From Hydractinia symbiolongicarpus (taxonomy: Eukaryota; Cnidaria; Hydrozoa; Anthoathecata; Hydractiniidae), in the NCBI RefSeq assembly GCF_029227915.1, contig NC_079876.1, positions 16,990,001 through 17,054,000 of the forward strand: a stretch of DNA of 64,000 bases, read 5' to 3'. A program made the position numbers and the translations under genes. The notes under the pieces were generated by a model that saw only the letters and a list, made by a program, of their open reading frames with translations, was not told the DNA's origin and ran no database searches. Shown here one piece after another: positions 34,984-46,400 of the stretch. Each line of letters begins with the position of its first letter. Position 1 is the stretch's first letter.

Positions 34984-35933
34984 GTTGATTTAATAAATTA
35001 GAAAGAAGAATAAATTTGTATTTTATTTCAATTTGAAAATAATAAGGATTAAATAAATGTTTAAATAAATATTTAGGTATGGAATATTTTTATTTTTTTA
35101 AATATTGGTGTGAAGAAATTAAAAGTTAATAAATTAGAAAGAAGAATGAATTTGTAATTTATTTTAATTTGATAATAATGATGATAAATGAAAGTTAAAA
35201 AACGAATGAAATGATTCGCAATAATAAAAGAATGGATGATTCTTATTTGAGTGGAGTAAACTGATTAACAAATTGAAGGATGTAATAAATCCAAATTTAA
35301 GAAACTTAAGAATAAAATGTTGAATGTCAAAAATATTTTTTTATAACAAATTGGATAAAATGAATAAAATACTTAAGAATAAAATGTTCAGGTTGTCAAG
35401 TAGATTATTGTGACAGTCCAAAGTAGGAAGTATTTTTAATAAAAAATAGTGAATAATTATAGCTGTTAATAATTCTGATAGCATTAATTTTTATGTATGT
35501 AAAAATAATGAGAGGAGATACTGTAATAAAGAAAAGATAAGTATATATTATAACGAAATTAAAAATAATAAATTTTATAAGAGAAAAAGAAGAAGTAAAA
35601 ATACAATTTCGAACCCAGACTGTTTTTTATTTTATATCTTCTGAAATTGAATGTTATTATTGTTAGCATGAATTAAACATTATAGATGTGAAAATATTTA
35701 AAATAAAAGATATTTAAAACATTTAAAATAAGAATGACACGATGTTAAACTTTTTTTTCGTAATCCGAAATTATTTTATTTTTTGCATAGCGATTGTACA
35801 AATTTCGCGTTATAAAAGGATTTTATGAACAAATTGACAGATTGTCTCTCATTTAGAAGACATGGCCATGACGATGGCTGTTCTAATACTTAGGTAGCTA
35901 TACTTTGAAATAACAAATCTTTTTATCTTTCAG
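34984..35933. other. 3' flank or UTR with a diverged duplication
   Basis: Very AT-rich. TTAATAAATTAGAAAGAAGAA occurs near 34989 and 35127, with similar following bases, a diverged tandem of about 137 bp. AATAAA at 34992 and 35009 are candidate polyadenylation signals. Confidence 0.5.
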
Positions 35934-35994
35934 GACATGACGAAGTGAATATTTCAAATGATTTTGTTTTGAAAAACAACAATCAGTTTGTGAG
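35934..35994 (+). CDS. Possible alternative exon of the HEPN-helicase gene
   Basis: TTTCAG ends at 35933 and GTGAGA starts at 35995. Read in phase 1, as exon 6 is, it is open: GHDEVNISNDFVLKNNNQFV. It could therefore replace the ankyrin exon after exon 5. It would end in phase 2. I cannot identify a domain. Support is splice signals and phase only. Confidence 0.35.
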
Positions 35995-37051
35995 GTGAGA
36001 CGGTACTTTATACAATTGGATATATTTCTCTTTTGTTATTTCTATTTTTAACTTTCTCTCATGAAATTTATTTATTTTTTAGATGAGGAACGAGTTATTT
36101 TTTAGTTTTATTTTATATTGTAATAAATTTATTTGTAGTAAAACGTACTGAAAATTTTTCTGTTCGATTTTTATCAAGCCTGGTTTCGTTTATATTTCAT
36201 TCAGGAAGCGACACATGTCAAAGGTCACGTGTTTTTTTAACTGTCTGAAACTTGCCGCATGGTGCAATGTAGAGTAAATCTTATTACAAACATCAACTGA
36301 TATACTTTCTCAACCTCGTCCCCAAGTCTTGTTAGGCCTTTTATTTTTGAAGGCCTGAACAAGGCCCTGGCCCTGGCTGGTCACGTGACGACAGAATACC
36401 CACGTATAGTGGGTATTTTGAAAATAATTATTTGTCTCGCTCTTCCAAAATATACACAAGCAGTCAAGAAAAAAATAAAAGAACTGACAGAATTATTTAG
36501 AATGGTTAAAATAATATTAATAAGAAAAAAATATATATATATTTTAATATAAATATTTTTATCTAAATATTTTTATCTAAATATTTTTTACATTGTAAAA
36601 ACTATTTTTATATACTTATAATAATATTATTTAATGTATAAAAAACTGTTAATAAATATTGTATAATATATTAAACATTCACACTTGCTTACCTGTTTTT
36701 AATTTCAAGTACTTCTCCCCCTTTTTTATAAACTTCTTCCCATTTTAAAAAAGTTCATCTTATCCTGATTATACTGAAGAATAGCAATTTAACATTTATT
36801 AAGTAAAATTCGAAATAATAAAGCAAATATAAAGGCACATTTTCTTGTGTTTACATGATACTCGTCAAAAGCTGCCATTATATGGTATTTTTTTTTGTGG
36901 GATGAAATCCAGATTGACGTCATCTCCTAGATGGTAAAAGAAACCCCATGAACATGTTGCCACAAAACTCATAAAACATTTTTGTGAATAATTATAAAAT
37001 TAATGTCTAAGACAAATAGAAGTAGTGCCAAAAAGCATTCTTTCTTTTCAG
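35995..37051. other. AT-rich intergenic or intronic sequence
   Basis: Contains a CTCGTCCCC-type palindromic copy at 36309-36390 and strongly AT-rich runs at 36520-36680. No coding sequence is recognised. Confidence 0.4.
36309..36390. repeat. CTCGTCCCC-type palindromic element (diverged)
   Basis: CAACCTCGTCCCCAAGTCTTG, then GGCCTTTTATTTTTGAAGGCC as an inner hairpin, then AACAAGGCCCTGG. The right terminal copy is eroded. Confidence 0.6.
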
Positions 37052-37062
37052 CCTCCCAACAG
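37052..37062 (+). CDS. Possible 11-nt micro-exon
   Basis: CTTTCTTTTCAG directly precedes CCTCCCAACAG, followed by GTAAGAAT. In phase after 35934-35994 it would encode LPT within split codons and return to phase 1, the same 2-to-1 shift and the same LP start as exon 5 (LPNVKG). This suggests a duplicated linker-exon cassette, used or decaying. No later ankyrin-type exon is found before the transposon at 37.7 kb. Confidence 0.25.
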
Positions 37063-37087
37063 GTAAGAATCAACGAGTTGCGTGAAC

Positions 37088-37184
37088 CATCCTCGTCCCC
37101 AGGATTTGTTGCCTGATAAGTCAAATCCGCTAGCGCTCGGGCTACATCTCAATAAGGCAAGAACCCCTGGGGACGTGGTTGTGC
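37088..37184. repeat. CTCGTCCCC-type palindromic element
   Basis: CATCCTCGTCCCCAGGATTT at the left and AACCCCTGGGGACGTGGTTG at the right are inverted. The inside carries TTGCCT/AAGGCAA as a second inverted pair and CCGCTAGCGCT, as in 14963-15059. Confidence 0.82.
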
Positions 37185-37687
37185 GTGGAGCCATTAACAG
37201 GGTAGATACTTTTTCAAAACGAGTATAATATAAGATGAACACTTCACCGGATGTTTTGATCAACGCTTTTAAAAAGCCTGTGGTAAATTTTAATCATAGT
37301 AAATACAGTCCTGCGCAAATTTCAGCATAGATCTTGCGCCAGTTTCAATATGCACTCGTCTTTTACGTTGCACCTAGGGCTTCCCTTATTATAATACAGG
37401 AATTTACGGACTTCTATTTTGATCTGCGCGTTATTTTTGCTTGCCGGAACCTTTGCCCGTTTGCGTGAGTTCCATCCTCGATCACAGGACATGTGATGAT
37501 CAACGCTATCTGAATCAAAAACGTTTGCTGAGTTAAACTGTGTAAACAACAAAAACTCTGTCCATGTGGGCATTGCTATACATTTTCTACACTTTTGCGG
37601 ACTTTTCCGAGAGGGAAGTAGCAAAATAAGTTATTGCTCATCTCCAGTACCTGTTACAATCTCATCTTCAAACAAAACAAAACAACC

Positions 37688-38475
37688 GTATGATATATAT
37701 AAAACCGCTTATCCATGTGGGTATGGTGACATGATCCATCGATTTGGGAGATCCGTTCTAGAACTAAGTATGATTTCAAACTTCGTGTAAATTTGATTTA
37801 TCAGCATTTTAAGTACAAATTGCGCGACCTCAAAAATTGCTTAGCTTTAATAAAGCTCAGAGAGTATGCTGATGCTGGTCATGAGTAAAATTCTGCTGGG
37901 GATTATTTGTTGATGGAACTATCCGTCCAATATGTCAAACCAAAAGATGTCAACAAGCTATATACAATGGCAATAAACAGATATATTCTTTTAAATTTTA
38001 AAGCGTTGTTGGACTAAACGGTTAAATTGCGAGTTTGTATGGACCTACGGAGGGTAGGAGACGCGATTGTGCTCTTTTGAATACTTCCGGATTACTTCAA
38101 AGTTTACAACATTCACATTCTCCTCATGAACAGTTATTGTGCATTTATGGTTATCCTGCATACCTCATTCGTCCACAAATACTATGGCCCTTTAAGGATG
38201 CGAATATACTACTAATCAAAGACCGTTAAATGAGGCCATGAGTAAAGTGAGAATATCTGTGAATGTATATTTGGTGACATTGTGAATTACTCGCATTTTT
38301 AGAAAAAGTTGAAGATAGGCTTGAGTGCTGCTGGAAAAATGAATTCACTTTGTGCACTTCTTCATGATGTATTCAGAATTCTCAAAGTTCTCTGGAGTTT
38401 ATGGGTTTATGTTAAGAAAATTTTGTACCATATTCGTTTAAAATCTTTGCAACGTCAGTGCAAAAATAACTTTTA
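37688..38475 (+). pseudogene. PIF/Harbinger transposase, frameshifted
   Basis: Pieces in successive frames read GYGDMIHRFGRSVLELSMIS (about 37720-37785), YQHFKYKLRDL and LREYADAGHE (about 37800-37890), FVDGTIRPICQTKR and IYNGNKQIYSFKF (about 37905-38000), then YGPTEGRRRDCALLNTSGLL (about 38038-38097), LCIYGYPAYLIRPQ and finally KKLKIGLSAAGKMNSLCALL (about 38303-38365). DGT.RPI, YGP.EGRRHD and the first and second DDE acidic positions are characteristic of DDE_4-type PIF/Harbinger transposases. At least three frameshifts or stops inactivate it. The minus-strand open frames here are antisense. Confidence 0.8.
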
Positions 38476-38905
38476 TATTCCATGCAAAGAACACGATTTC
38501 ATGTAAAGTATTCACAAACTTTCTTTTGTGTAAATTCTTTGAAATATCACGATACAATGTAAGAACTACGTTTATATTTCACACACAGAACACGAGTTCG
38601 TGTAAAGTATTCACGAACTTTCTTTTGTGTAAATTATTGATACAATGTAAGAACTACGTTTATATTTTACACACAGAACACGAGTTCGTGTAAAGTATTC
38701 ACAAACTTTCTTTTGTGGGAATTTTTTGAAATATAACGATACAATGTAAGAACTACGTTTATATTTTACACACAGAACACGAGTTCGTGTAAAGTATTCA
38801 CGAACTTTCTTTTGTGTAAATTTTTTGAAATATTACGATACAATGTAAGAACTACGTTTATATTTTACACACAGTGCACGAGTTCGTGTAAAGTATTCAC
38901 AAACT
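38460..38905. repeat. 99-bp tandem satellite, about five units, with CACGAGTTCGTG palindrome
   Basis: The unit landmark ACACGAGTTCGTGTAAAGTA starts at about 38490, 38590, 38678, 38777 and 38876 (spacing 99-100, 88, 99, 99). Each unit holds CACGAGTTCGTG and TTCACGAACTTTC. The shorter interval lacks the GAAATAT segment present in the others. It follows the transposase remnant directly. Confidence 0.93.
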
Positions 38906-39647
38906 TTCTAGTTGGTCTAGATACATTTCGGAATATTATGTTAAAGAAAGAAAATAGATTTACTTGAGAAAGAAAAAAAACTCCTAAATGGCGACTTGGA
39001 AATAACTTTTTGTGTGAACCAGTACTTTCTAAGGTATTTTCCAGAATATAAAAAAACATTTTGAGGGGGTGTATACAAACTCACAAATTCTAGATGAATA
39101 AATTCGTAATACCTTCTTCAAACGTGTAGATTTTTGTGAGTAGGCTGTTTAGCTCTAAATAACAACAAAAACAACAACATATTACTTCCTACAAAAACAA
39201 ATTAGCGATTTTCATCTCTATATATGATTACAATCTATCCTGCACATTAATACGCGCCATTTGAAATGGAAAGCATTTACTATGCACGTGTTAAGGTACC
39301 CAGGATATATGAAACACGCATTACCCAAATTGATGTAAAATAAAACTATGTAAGATAAATTTGTTATCGAATAGCATTTCGACTTACCGGCTCTCAAGGC
39401 TCAGAAGAACAAACAAAAAAACCACAACCTTCACATCTCTGCAGTAATAAGGTCTAGTTCCGAATTTGTACCAAAAAGGTTTTTACTTTTCTTGTCTGTT
39501 GTATGAGAACAATTTCATTTTAAAGCACAGTTATTATTTACCCAGGATAGCCTTTTCCGTTTCTAATAATGCTAAATGTGCTATTTTGCTTTTAAAGCTC
39601 TAATTTGAGCTATGAAAAACATTTAAGCACAATAACTGCTTGTTTAA
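38906..39647. other. No gene recognised
   Basis: AT-rich sequence between the satellite and the piggyBac-like element. Nothing else is identified. Confidence 0.4.
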
Positions 39648-39845
39648 CCCTATTCGGTCCGGGTTTTTTTTTAATAACTCTTTATATTATGTTGCATGGC
39701 TAGAATACTTATTGAGTTTCAATATTTATCTATTAGACACCTGCATGCAAATTTTGTCATGATAATTTGATATTCTATCTGAATGTCCTTATTTGAAAAG
39801 CATAGAACTATTATAAAATTTTGAATAACGTCATAATTATTACAA

Positions 39846-40552
39846 ACTAGTCGATAAGGCCCGTGGAAAAATCCACTGAGGCAGGATAAAAATTTTGATG
39901 ACGTCAGCAACCTACCATTAATAATTTAGAAGTTTTGTTTTCACGTTGCATCTATCGTGTAGAGATTAAAGCGCTGATCAAGAAAATGTATATGATCATG
40001 TGCTTTTGATATGAGCAGTTAATGAGATATAAGGAGAGTTTTAAAAATTTAAATCAGCAATGGCCTCATCAAGATCAAAAAAGTTTTTTATAAATTTGTA
40101 TACCTATTGCCTTCATCGTATAGATCTTGAAACGCTGATCAAAAAAATGTATAGGATTATGTACTTTTGACAAACGGTTGCAGAGATATCAAGGTTTAAA
40201 GGTTTTTTGATGACGTCATCAACCCGTCCATTCCGGAACGGATTCGGGGACCCAGGTTTGGAAAACTCACCCAAATTGGTCCTAGGTGCTCCCTAGTTAC
40301 CTACGCAGTGAAAAAATCATTGACGTCACCACCTCGTTTCCAAGTTATTTGGCCTCTAAATTTTAGGTGCACTGTAATGGCTTCATTAATTTAATATAGG
40401 ATATTGACGTTAAACTAGTGTTATTGACGTCGCGCCGTAACGTCAGAAAATTTAACATATTAGACATAAGTTTTTCGGTAACATTAAAGGAAAATAAAGA
40501 CATCCACTTTGCCTGTTACAAACAGACACAGTCTCTGTATTATTATAAGAGA
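39846..40552 (+). repeat. Dispersed TGACGTCA-bearing repeat, complete copy 1
   Basis: It starts ACTAGTCGATAAGGCCCGTG and ends near TCTGTATTATTATAAGAGACTA. It contains TGACGTCAGC (about 39899), TGACGTCATCAACCCGTCC (about 40212) and the landmark ATTGACGTCACCACC. Same family as the reversed copies at 105-480 and 1302-1730. Confidence 0.85.
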
Positions 40553-40710
40553 CTAGCTACGCCTTTTCTTTTTTCCTTATATCAGAATATAAGATAAAGC
40601 TAGCTAGCTTTCATCGGTCAAAAATGTACAAAATAGTACATAAAGCTATACAGCGTTTATTAGCTTGGTATTAAAGAGCATGTCATGAAAAGCACAAGCT
40701 ATTTATTGTT

Positions 40711-41410
40711 TACTAGTCGATAAGGCCCGTGGAAAAATCCACTTAGGCAGAAGGACAATGGAAAAATAGGTTGTTTTAGATTTTTTGCTGACGTCAGCAG
40801 TGCAATTACAAAATTTTTTGGCGAAATTTAGTTTATTCGTTGCCTGTACTGTGCAGAGGTATAAACTCTGACTAAGAAAATGTATATGATCATGTCTTTT
40901 TGATAAGCGGTTAATGAGATATAACGGTAAATTTTGCTGACGTCAACAATGGCCAGTCAAACCCCCCAAAATTTTTTTTAAAAAATTTGTATACCTGCTG
41001 CCTTCATTGTATACGTCTTGAGAAAATGTATAGGATCGCGTATTTTTGACAAACGGTTGCAGAGATATTAGGGTTTGAAGGTTTTTTGGCGACGTCATCA
41101 AGCCGTCCATTCCGAAACGGATTCGGGGACCTAAGTTTGGGAAACTTACCCAAAGTGGTCCCTAGTTACCTACGCAGGAGATGACGTCAGTTATTTCCAC
41201 TCGTTTCCAAGTTATTTAGCCTTAAATTTAAAAGTGCAATGCAGTGGCTTCACTAATCTTAATATACTTTCCTTTGACGTCAATATTGCTCTAACGTCAA
41301 AGTTTGCTAATTTACAAAACAAATTTATATAGACTTTATTAAAGAAATTTTATCCACTTTGCAAAAGTCTCAGACAGACAGACAGAACTGGCGTATTATT
41401 ATATAGATTA
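40711..41410 (+). repeat. Dispersed TGACGTCA-bearing repeat, complete copy 2
   Basis: It starts TACTAGTCGATAAGGCCCGT and ends ACAGACAGACAGAACTGGCG then TATTATTATATAGATTATA. Order of landmarks as in 39846-40552, with about 700 bp each. Terminal structure (a start in ACTAGTCG, an end in TATATAGA) gives no clear class; a SINE-like or MITE-like element is possible. Confidence 0.85.
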
Positions 41411-42599
41411 TAAAATTCAGGAAAGGTGTTTCAGCCGTTTTATTTCAAGAGATACTTCCTCTTAATTTGCGAGCGTGGCAATCGACTAATTTGAAAAAAT
41501 AATTTTTTATATGAAAAGTATATTAAAGTTGAGGACGGACTCGTTACATTTTCGGACTCAAAATAATAATAATAAAAGTAACAAAATGATAAGAATAAAA
41601 ATTAAAGAAAAAAGTAACGAAAAATTGCTCATTTTCTTTTAAAGCAGTACTTGTGCCGTGTAAAGCATTAGACACCAGCATGCAAAATGTTTAGGTCCCA
41701 TATCTTTCAGAGGCTTTGATATTGGCTATTACTCGAAACTACCCCTAAAAATCTCTTTGAAACCCTTATAATGGGGAAAATATAATAACTCTTGTTAAGA
41801 TTATGTTTAGAACTTGAAACTTACAACACGACTTTGTTTTATCAAGAAGAAACATTTTGCATGTTTTAGTCACGTAGTTAATCCGATTATCGATTTTTTC
41901 GGGTAAAATTTTAAATTTTTACCCGAAAATCGAAAAAAAGGGATTTTCGGGCAATATTTGGCAATTTTTCATACGATCTATGTAAAAACCGGAAAATATG
42001 TTAGATAACTTTTATTTAGCTTTCAGAAACTTCAAACTGAATGTAAAAATTCGCTCTAGAACTAAAGTAATTGAATTTTAAGCAGATAGTGGTATTTTGA
42101 ACAAATTTCAAGCTTTTGATTACGTCACAGAAAAAGTGCTAATGCAAGCAAAAATTTATTGCTGCATTTTGTTCCCTTTGACATACTATAAGTGTGCCAA
42201 GTTTTATTCAATTTAGACAATCCTATGAAAGGTTATTGAGGGGGAGGGGAAGAGGGAATTCCCCCGGTCAAAATATGTTCGAAAACCCCGGACCGAATAG
42301 GGTTAGGCTTCGTTTTCAATGGTGACTAATGCGAAATAACATAATTAATTTTTGAACATAATTTCTTAGTTCAAAGTGGAAACATGTTTAGTTACTTCAA
42401 GTTTCATGAAACAACGTGAACTTGACATCTAAATTTTTTGGTACTGTTCCTCTTTACTTCATGAAATAAAGAAACATCAAAGGAATACTGATATTTTTAT
42501 GCAAACATGAGTTGCAAAACATACAGTGTAAGAATTTTCGAGATAAATACGCTTTAAAAACACGTATTTAAGGTTTAAAAAAGAACATTTTATAATAAA

Positions 42600-42795
42600 A
42601 GTGAATTTGTTTTTTTCATTGGTGGAACGTTTGCAGAAAGGATCGAATTACACTTTTATAGCCCCTGACGTGACTCGATCATCGATTGAACCCACAATCT
42701 TCCGCACTGGAGGCGAAAGCTCTACCACAAACCCACCATTTTATGGTGAATGCTCTGCCTCAAGGACACCAGTCGTTGAGGGTGAAGCATGTTTA
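42600..42795 (-). mobile_element. tRNA-derived SINE
   Basis: The minus strand reads GTGGTAGAGCTTTCGCCTCC (box A side, about 42727-42708), then GTGCGGAAGATTGTGGGTTC and GGTTCAATCGATGA (box B, about 42693-42680), and ends CTATAAAAGTGTAATTCGAT. A GGCAGAGCATTCACC segment farther upstream resembles a second box A. The anticodon-arm to T-loop spacing matches a tRNA, but the acceptor stem does not pair, so it is a SINE rather than a tRNA gene. Confidence 0.6.
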
Positions 42796-43317
42796 ATATT
42801 TTATTTATAACTTCGTTTACTTTTAATCCCCAAACATACTAAGGTATACCAGGTAACAATGCTTTTGAGATATCAATATTTAAATTTTGTGAGAAAAGGT
42901 CCCATTTATTTTCCCATTTTTTATCTGTTGTAGGAGTTACAAGCTCTATAAGTTTTTCAAGAATACAAAAATAAAAAATATGACAAAAATAGCCATTTTG
43001 ATTCTTTATTGATTCTTAGTACAAGTTTGATTGTATTTACTTCCAGTATACCACAATGACCGATTAAGCACCCAGTGCTTAATTAACCGCTCAATCTGAA
43101 GAAACACCGCTTTAACTTAGTGTCAAAAAGCGCCTAATGCCCAAGTATGCATTCACTCTGATTGAGTGTCCATGGTCTTTGACTGTGGGGCTATTTAAGC
43201 TAGTGGGTAAGCTGTGAATTAATACAACAAGTAAATAGTCAAGTAATTCCAAGATGTTACACATTTCCAAACAACGTGTGGTCTCAAAATGAGAATATTT
43301 ATCAAATTCTGCATTAC
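42796..43317. other. No gene recognised with confidence
   Basis: Downstream of the last SREK1-like exon found. The minus-strand frame at about 42968-42846 (LEKLIELVTPTTDKKWENKW then a stop) is open for 40 codons, but has no splice support. The last exon and 3' UTR of the SREK1-like gene may lie here or further left. ATTAAGCACCCAGTGCTTAAT at about 43062-43082 is a small hairpin. Confidence 0.3.
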
Positions 43318-43411
43318 CTTGGTCATCAGCCTCTGCTTCCTTGTCTTTATTTTTTTCTTTGACTTCTCCTTCCTCTTTTTTCTTGCTTTTTCCTTCCTTT
43401 TTCTTTGCTGA
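43318..43411 (-). CDS. SREK1: Possible SREK1-like exon: Lys/Glu-rich tail
   Basis: TTTAAAG precedes 43411 and GTAATG follows 43318. Read in phase 0 it gives SAKKKEGKSKKKEEGEVKEK then NKDKEAEADD, typical of the acidic-basic tail after the RS domain. Read in the phase left by the 45134 exon it is also open but more basic. So either an intermediate exon is missing from my list or the basic reading is used. Confidence 0.45.
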
Positions 43412-46400
43412 CTTTAAAAAAAATAAATCAAGTTATATAGGTTGAGAGGATTATCAATGGTAAAAAATACTGCATGCACAAACTAAACAATAATTTTAAA
43501 CATCTGATCCGGCATTGTAAAAGCAGCATCAAATACTTCTACTTTTAAACACACCGAAACGTAAGCACTCGTCAATGCTTTTGAAAACGTGCTACGAAAT
43601 ACCAGTGCTTTTTGTTTGTGAATGAGTAACTTTAGCTTATAACATAAAAAAAAATTATTCACCCTGATGCATTCTTTTAAGTTGGTATTGAGGTAAACTA
43701 AGTGACCAGTCTGCAAACAACTTTTCCTAGCTACTTTTTTATTATATCTGACACATGTTTGTTACCATTATATTTCCATTATTCAAAAAAAACGATGCAC
43801 AAATAATTTTGAGTTTAATATTTTTTCAGAATATAGGTATCAAATGTTGCAAATGTATGGAATAAAAACATAAAAATAGAAAAAATACGTTTTATAATGA
43901 TATATAACTATAATATAAGTGAATAGTAAGTGAGAATATTCATAGCATATTATAAAAAGATTGTTACATCATTTTCCATTTCACCTAATAAATCCACACC
44001 AAATCCTCTTAAAGTAATAAATTCTAAAAAATTCAATAGCAGATGGCTACTACAAACAATATTCAGTTTGGATAGGTAGCGTGACAATTTATTTTAGGGT
44101 AACTTTTTACTTGTGATTTTTTTGCATATCTCTGTAAATAGCTAGCTAGCTATAACTGTCCGCTGTAAAAGTCAGATTAGGGAAAACGTCAATATTTTAA
44201 TTGTTAACTTGAGTGTCAACTACAAAATAATTTAGATATCTATTGTTAAAATTATATTTTTAGTATCTAGATCCAAATAAGTAGCCATCTAATTTTGACA
44301 GCCACGAAAACAACATTGGCTTCAGGATTTGGATTATAAAAAAAAAAATCTTAAATAAAAACTTTGAGTTGATTATTTTAACAAACATTTGTTCTTTTTT
44401 AATCGAATCTGCTTCCAAACATCTCGTAGCAAACGGCAGTAAACTCAACTTTAAATTGAGGAAATACAACAATTCTTTAACGTTTTAGTCTGTTTTTGCT
44501 TTGTTCAACTTTATTTCCAGTCAGGTGCGCACTTTTTGCCATGTTTTTATCCTCTTTAGAGCAGAAATCAGTCCTGGCAAAACATTTTTATTAATTTAAT
44601 TAAAAAATACGAATAATATTTAATAAGGTTGAACAGGCGGATCCACAATACTTTGAAGCTGATGCTGCAGAATTGCTATCTAACTTATTTATGTTACTTT
44701 ATTCTCTTGAAATCATTAAAGCAACCATGTAGAATCAACATTTATCTACATTTAGGTAATGAAGTTTGACAAATTTAAATTTTTTTGTCCAATTGTAAAA
44801 GTCCAAAAAAAACAAGAAGAGGAAGATCTTAATTATACAATTTGTATAACTTAGCCATTTCAGAATTCACAAAACCAAAAATAGATAAAGAAACAACCAA
44901 GGTAACAAAGAATCCAATACACAAGCACGCAAGAACTATCATATTTTCAAGATAGGAATTTCGCAAATTACATTTCTAGTCTATTTGGGAAAAATGGGAC
45001 ATATTAGTATCTGTGATATTGCCAACATACAGTATTTCTTTATTAGATAATGAAGAAATCGTAATTTAAACAAATTCTGACAACAACTTGTATCAAGTGA
45101 CAAATAACAACAAGTCAGTGATCATATACATACTTGGAGGATGATCTATCAGGAGACTTGGAAGTTGATTTCCGGGATTTTCTTCTTGCAGGAGAACGAG
45201 ATCTTGATTTTGATTTTTTTCTAAATGAATTTAATAAAAATGAAGTTCAAAAGAAGTTTAAAATCTCTTTTTCAAGCAGTTCTTTTTGTGAAGTAAATTT
45301 ACAAAAAGTAAAGATTTGACATCTGTTATAGATGCAGTTCTCCATGCAGGGCTTCCCAATCAAAAACACTTCATTCGTAAGAAATAAAAGTGTTTTCATA
45401 CCTGGATCGTCTTCTAGGAGACCGTGATGAAGATTTGGAAACAGACTTTCGTTTTTTGCGTCGATCTCTAAATAGCAGTTATTTATAAATTTATTTATTT
45501 TCATTATCAACAGAAATTAATGGGTAGAAGTAAACACTGTCCTTCATAAGTTAAATACCTTATTAAGGGCATTATACCTGACACCAGTAAATATATTAAC
45601 CAATGTTAGATATATTTTTGTTTGAACGATTTTAGGAAAACATTGGTGTAATAAAAATAAATACTGCATGTATTTATTTTTGTGAATGTGATGTGAAAGA
45701 AATATAAGCGGCTTCTAGAACAAAAATCTAACTTATAACTTACCTGGAACGAGATCTTGATTTTCGACGTTTTGGAGACCTGAAATAACAAATACCCCAG
45801 TTACAATTTTGTCTCTTTTTATAAAATAATTTTGTAGATACACATTATTCATTGCAGATCTTTTGTGTACTAAACCTATTGATTCTAACCCCACCTTATA
45901 GAAGATGTTAATTAGCTGTTAACAACTAATTTGAATAGTATGGGGCAATTTATAGCTCGGTAATTTGCAAAAGTTTTGTTATATTAGATTATAATTGATC
46001 GAGGGAATTGATTAACACCAAAGCTGGAAGATATAAACAGGTTTTACTGAAGGTCTTGGATGGTGTGGAAGTGAAGTGAACAAAAAATTGTTAAGGAAAC
46101 TGATCAGCCACAAAATGCAAAAAGTATAAAATTCTTTGCTAAAAATTCTGTTCCACGTAGCTTCCATATTTTAAGTCTGTTTAAGGTAACTTAAAAAGAA
46201 GTGAACAAAAAACTATGGAGGAAACTGATCAGACACAAATATGGAAAGTACAAACTTGCTTTCCCTAAAATTCTATTTCACGTGGCTGTCATATATTGAA
46301 AGACTGGTAAAGGTAACTCAAAATGAAGTGAACAAAAAAAATTATTAAGCAAATTAATTAGCCACAACCATGAATATTGAAGAAACTGAAAAGTGTGAGT

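Larger units (their letters stand above)
39648..42302. mobile_element. piggyBac-like non-autonomous element, TTAA-CCC...GGG
   Basis: The left end is TTAA (39644-39647) then CCCTATTCGGTCCGGG. The right end is CCCCGGACCGAATAGGG then TTAG (42303-42306), a one-base decay of TTAA. Inverted ends of at least 16 bases starting CCC and a TTAA target are the hallmarks of piggyBac-type elements. The 2,655 bp hold no transposase; 39846-41410 is two copies of a dispersed repeat that probably inserted later. A hairpin (TTTTTTCGGGTAAAATTT.. near 41897-41935) and an NGG-rich stretch near 42240-42265 lie toward the right end. Confidence 0.78.

Noticed and set aside
37322-37624. 100-codon minus-strand frame
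   Set aside because: No domain, and it lies just upstream of the plus-strand Harbinger transposase remnant, whose N-terminal region it probably overlaps.
42680-42730. A tRNA gene on the minus strand
   Set aside because: Box A/B-like segments are present but the acceptor stem does not pair and the sequence continues as a SINE body.
42846-42968. Forty-codon minus-strand frame (LEKLIELV...) as the last SREK1-like exon
   Set aside because: It does not resemble the expected Lys/Glu-rich tail, and no acceptor in the right phase is evident. It may be transposon debris.
44630-44740. Short plus-strand frame with acidic, helical composition
   Set aside because: About 36 codons, no splice sites that fit, opposite to the host gene; likely chance.
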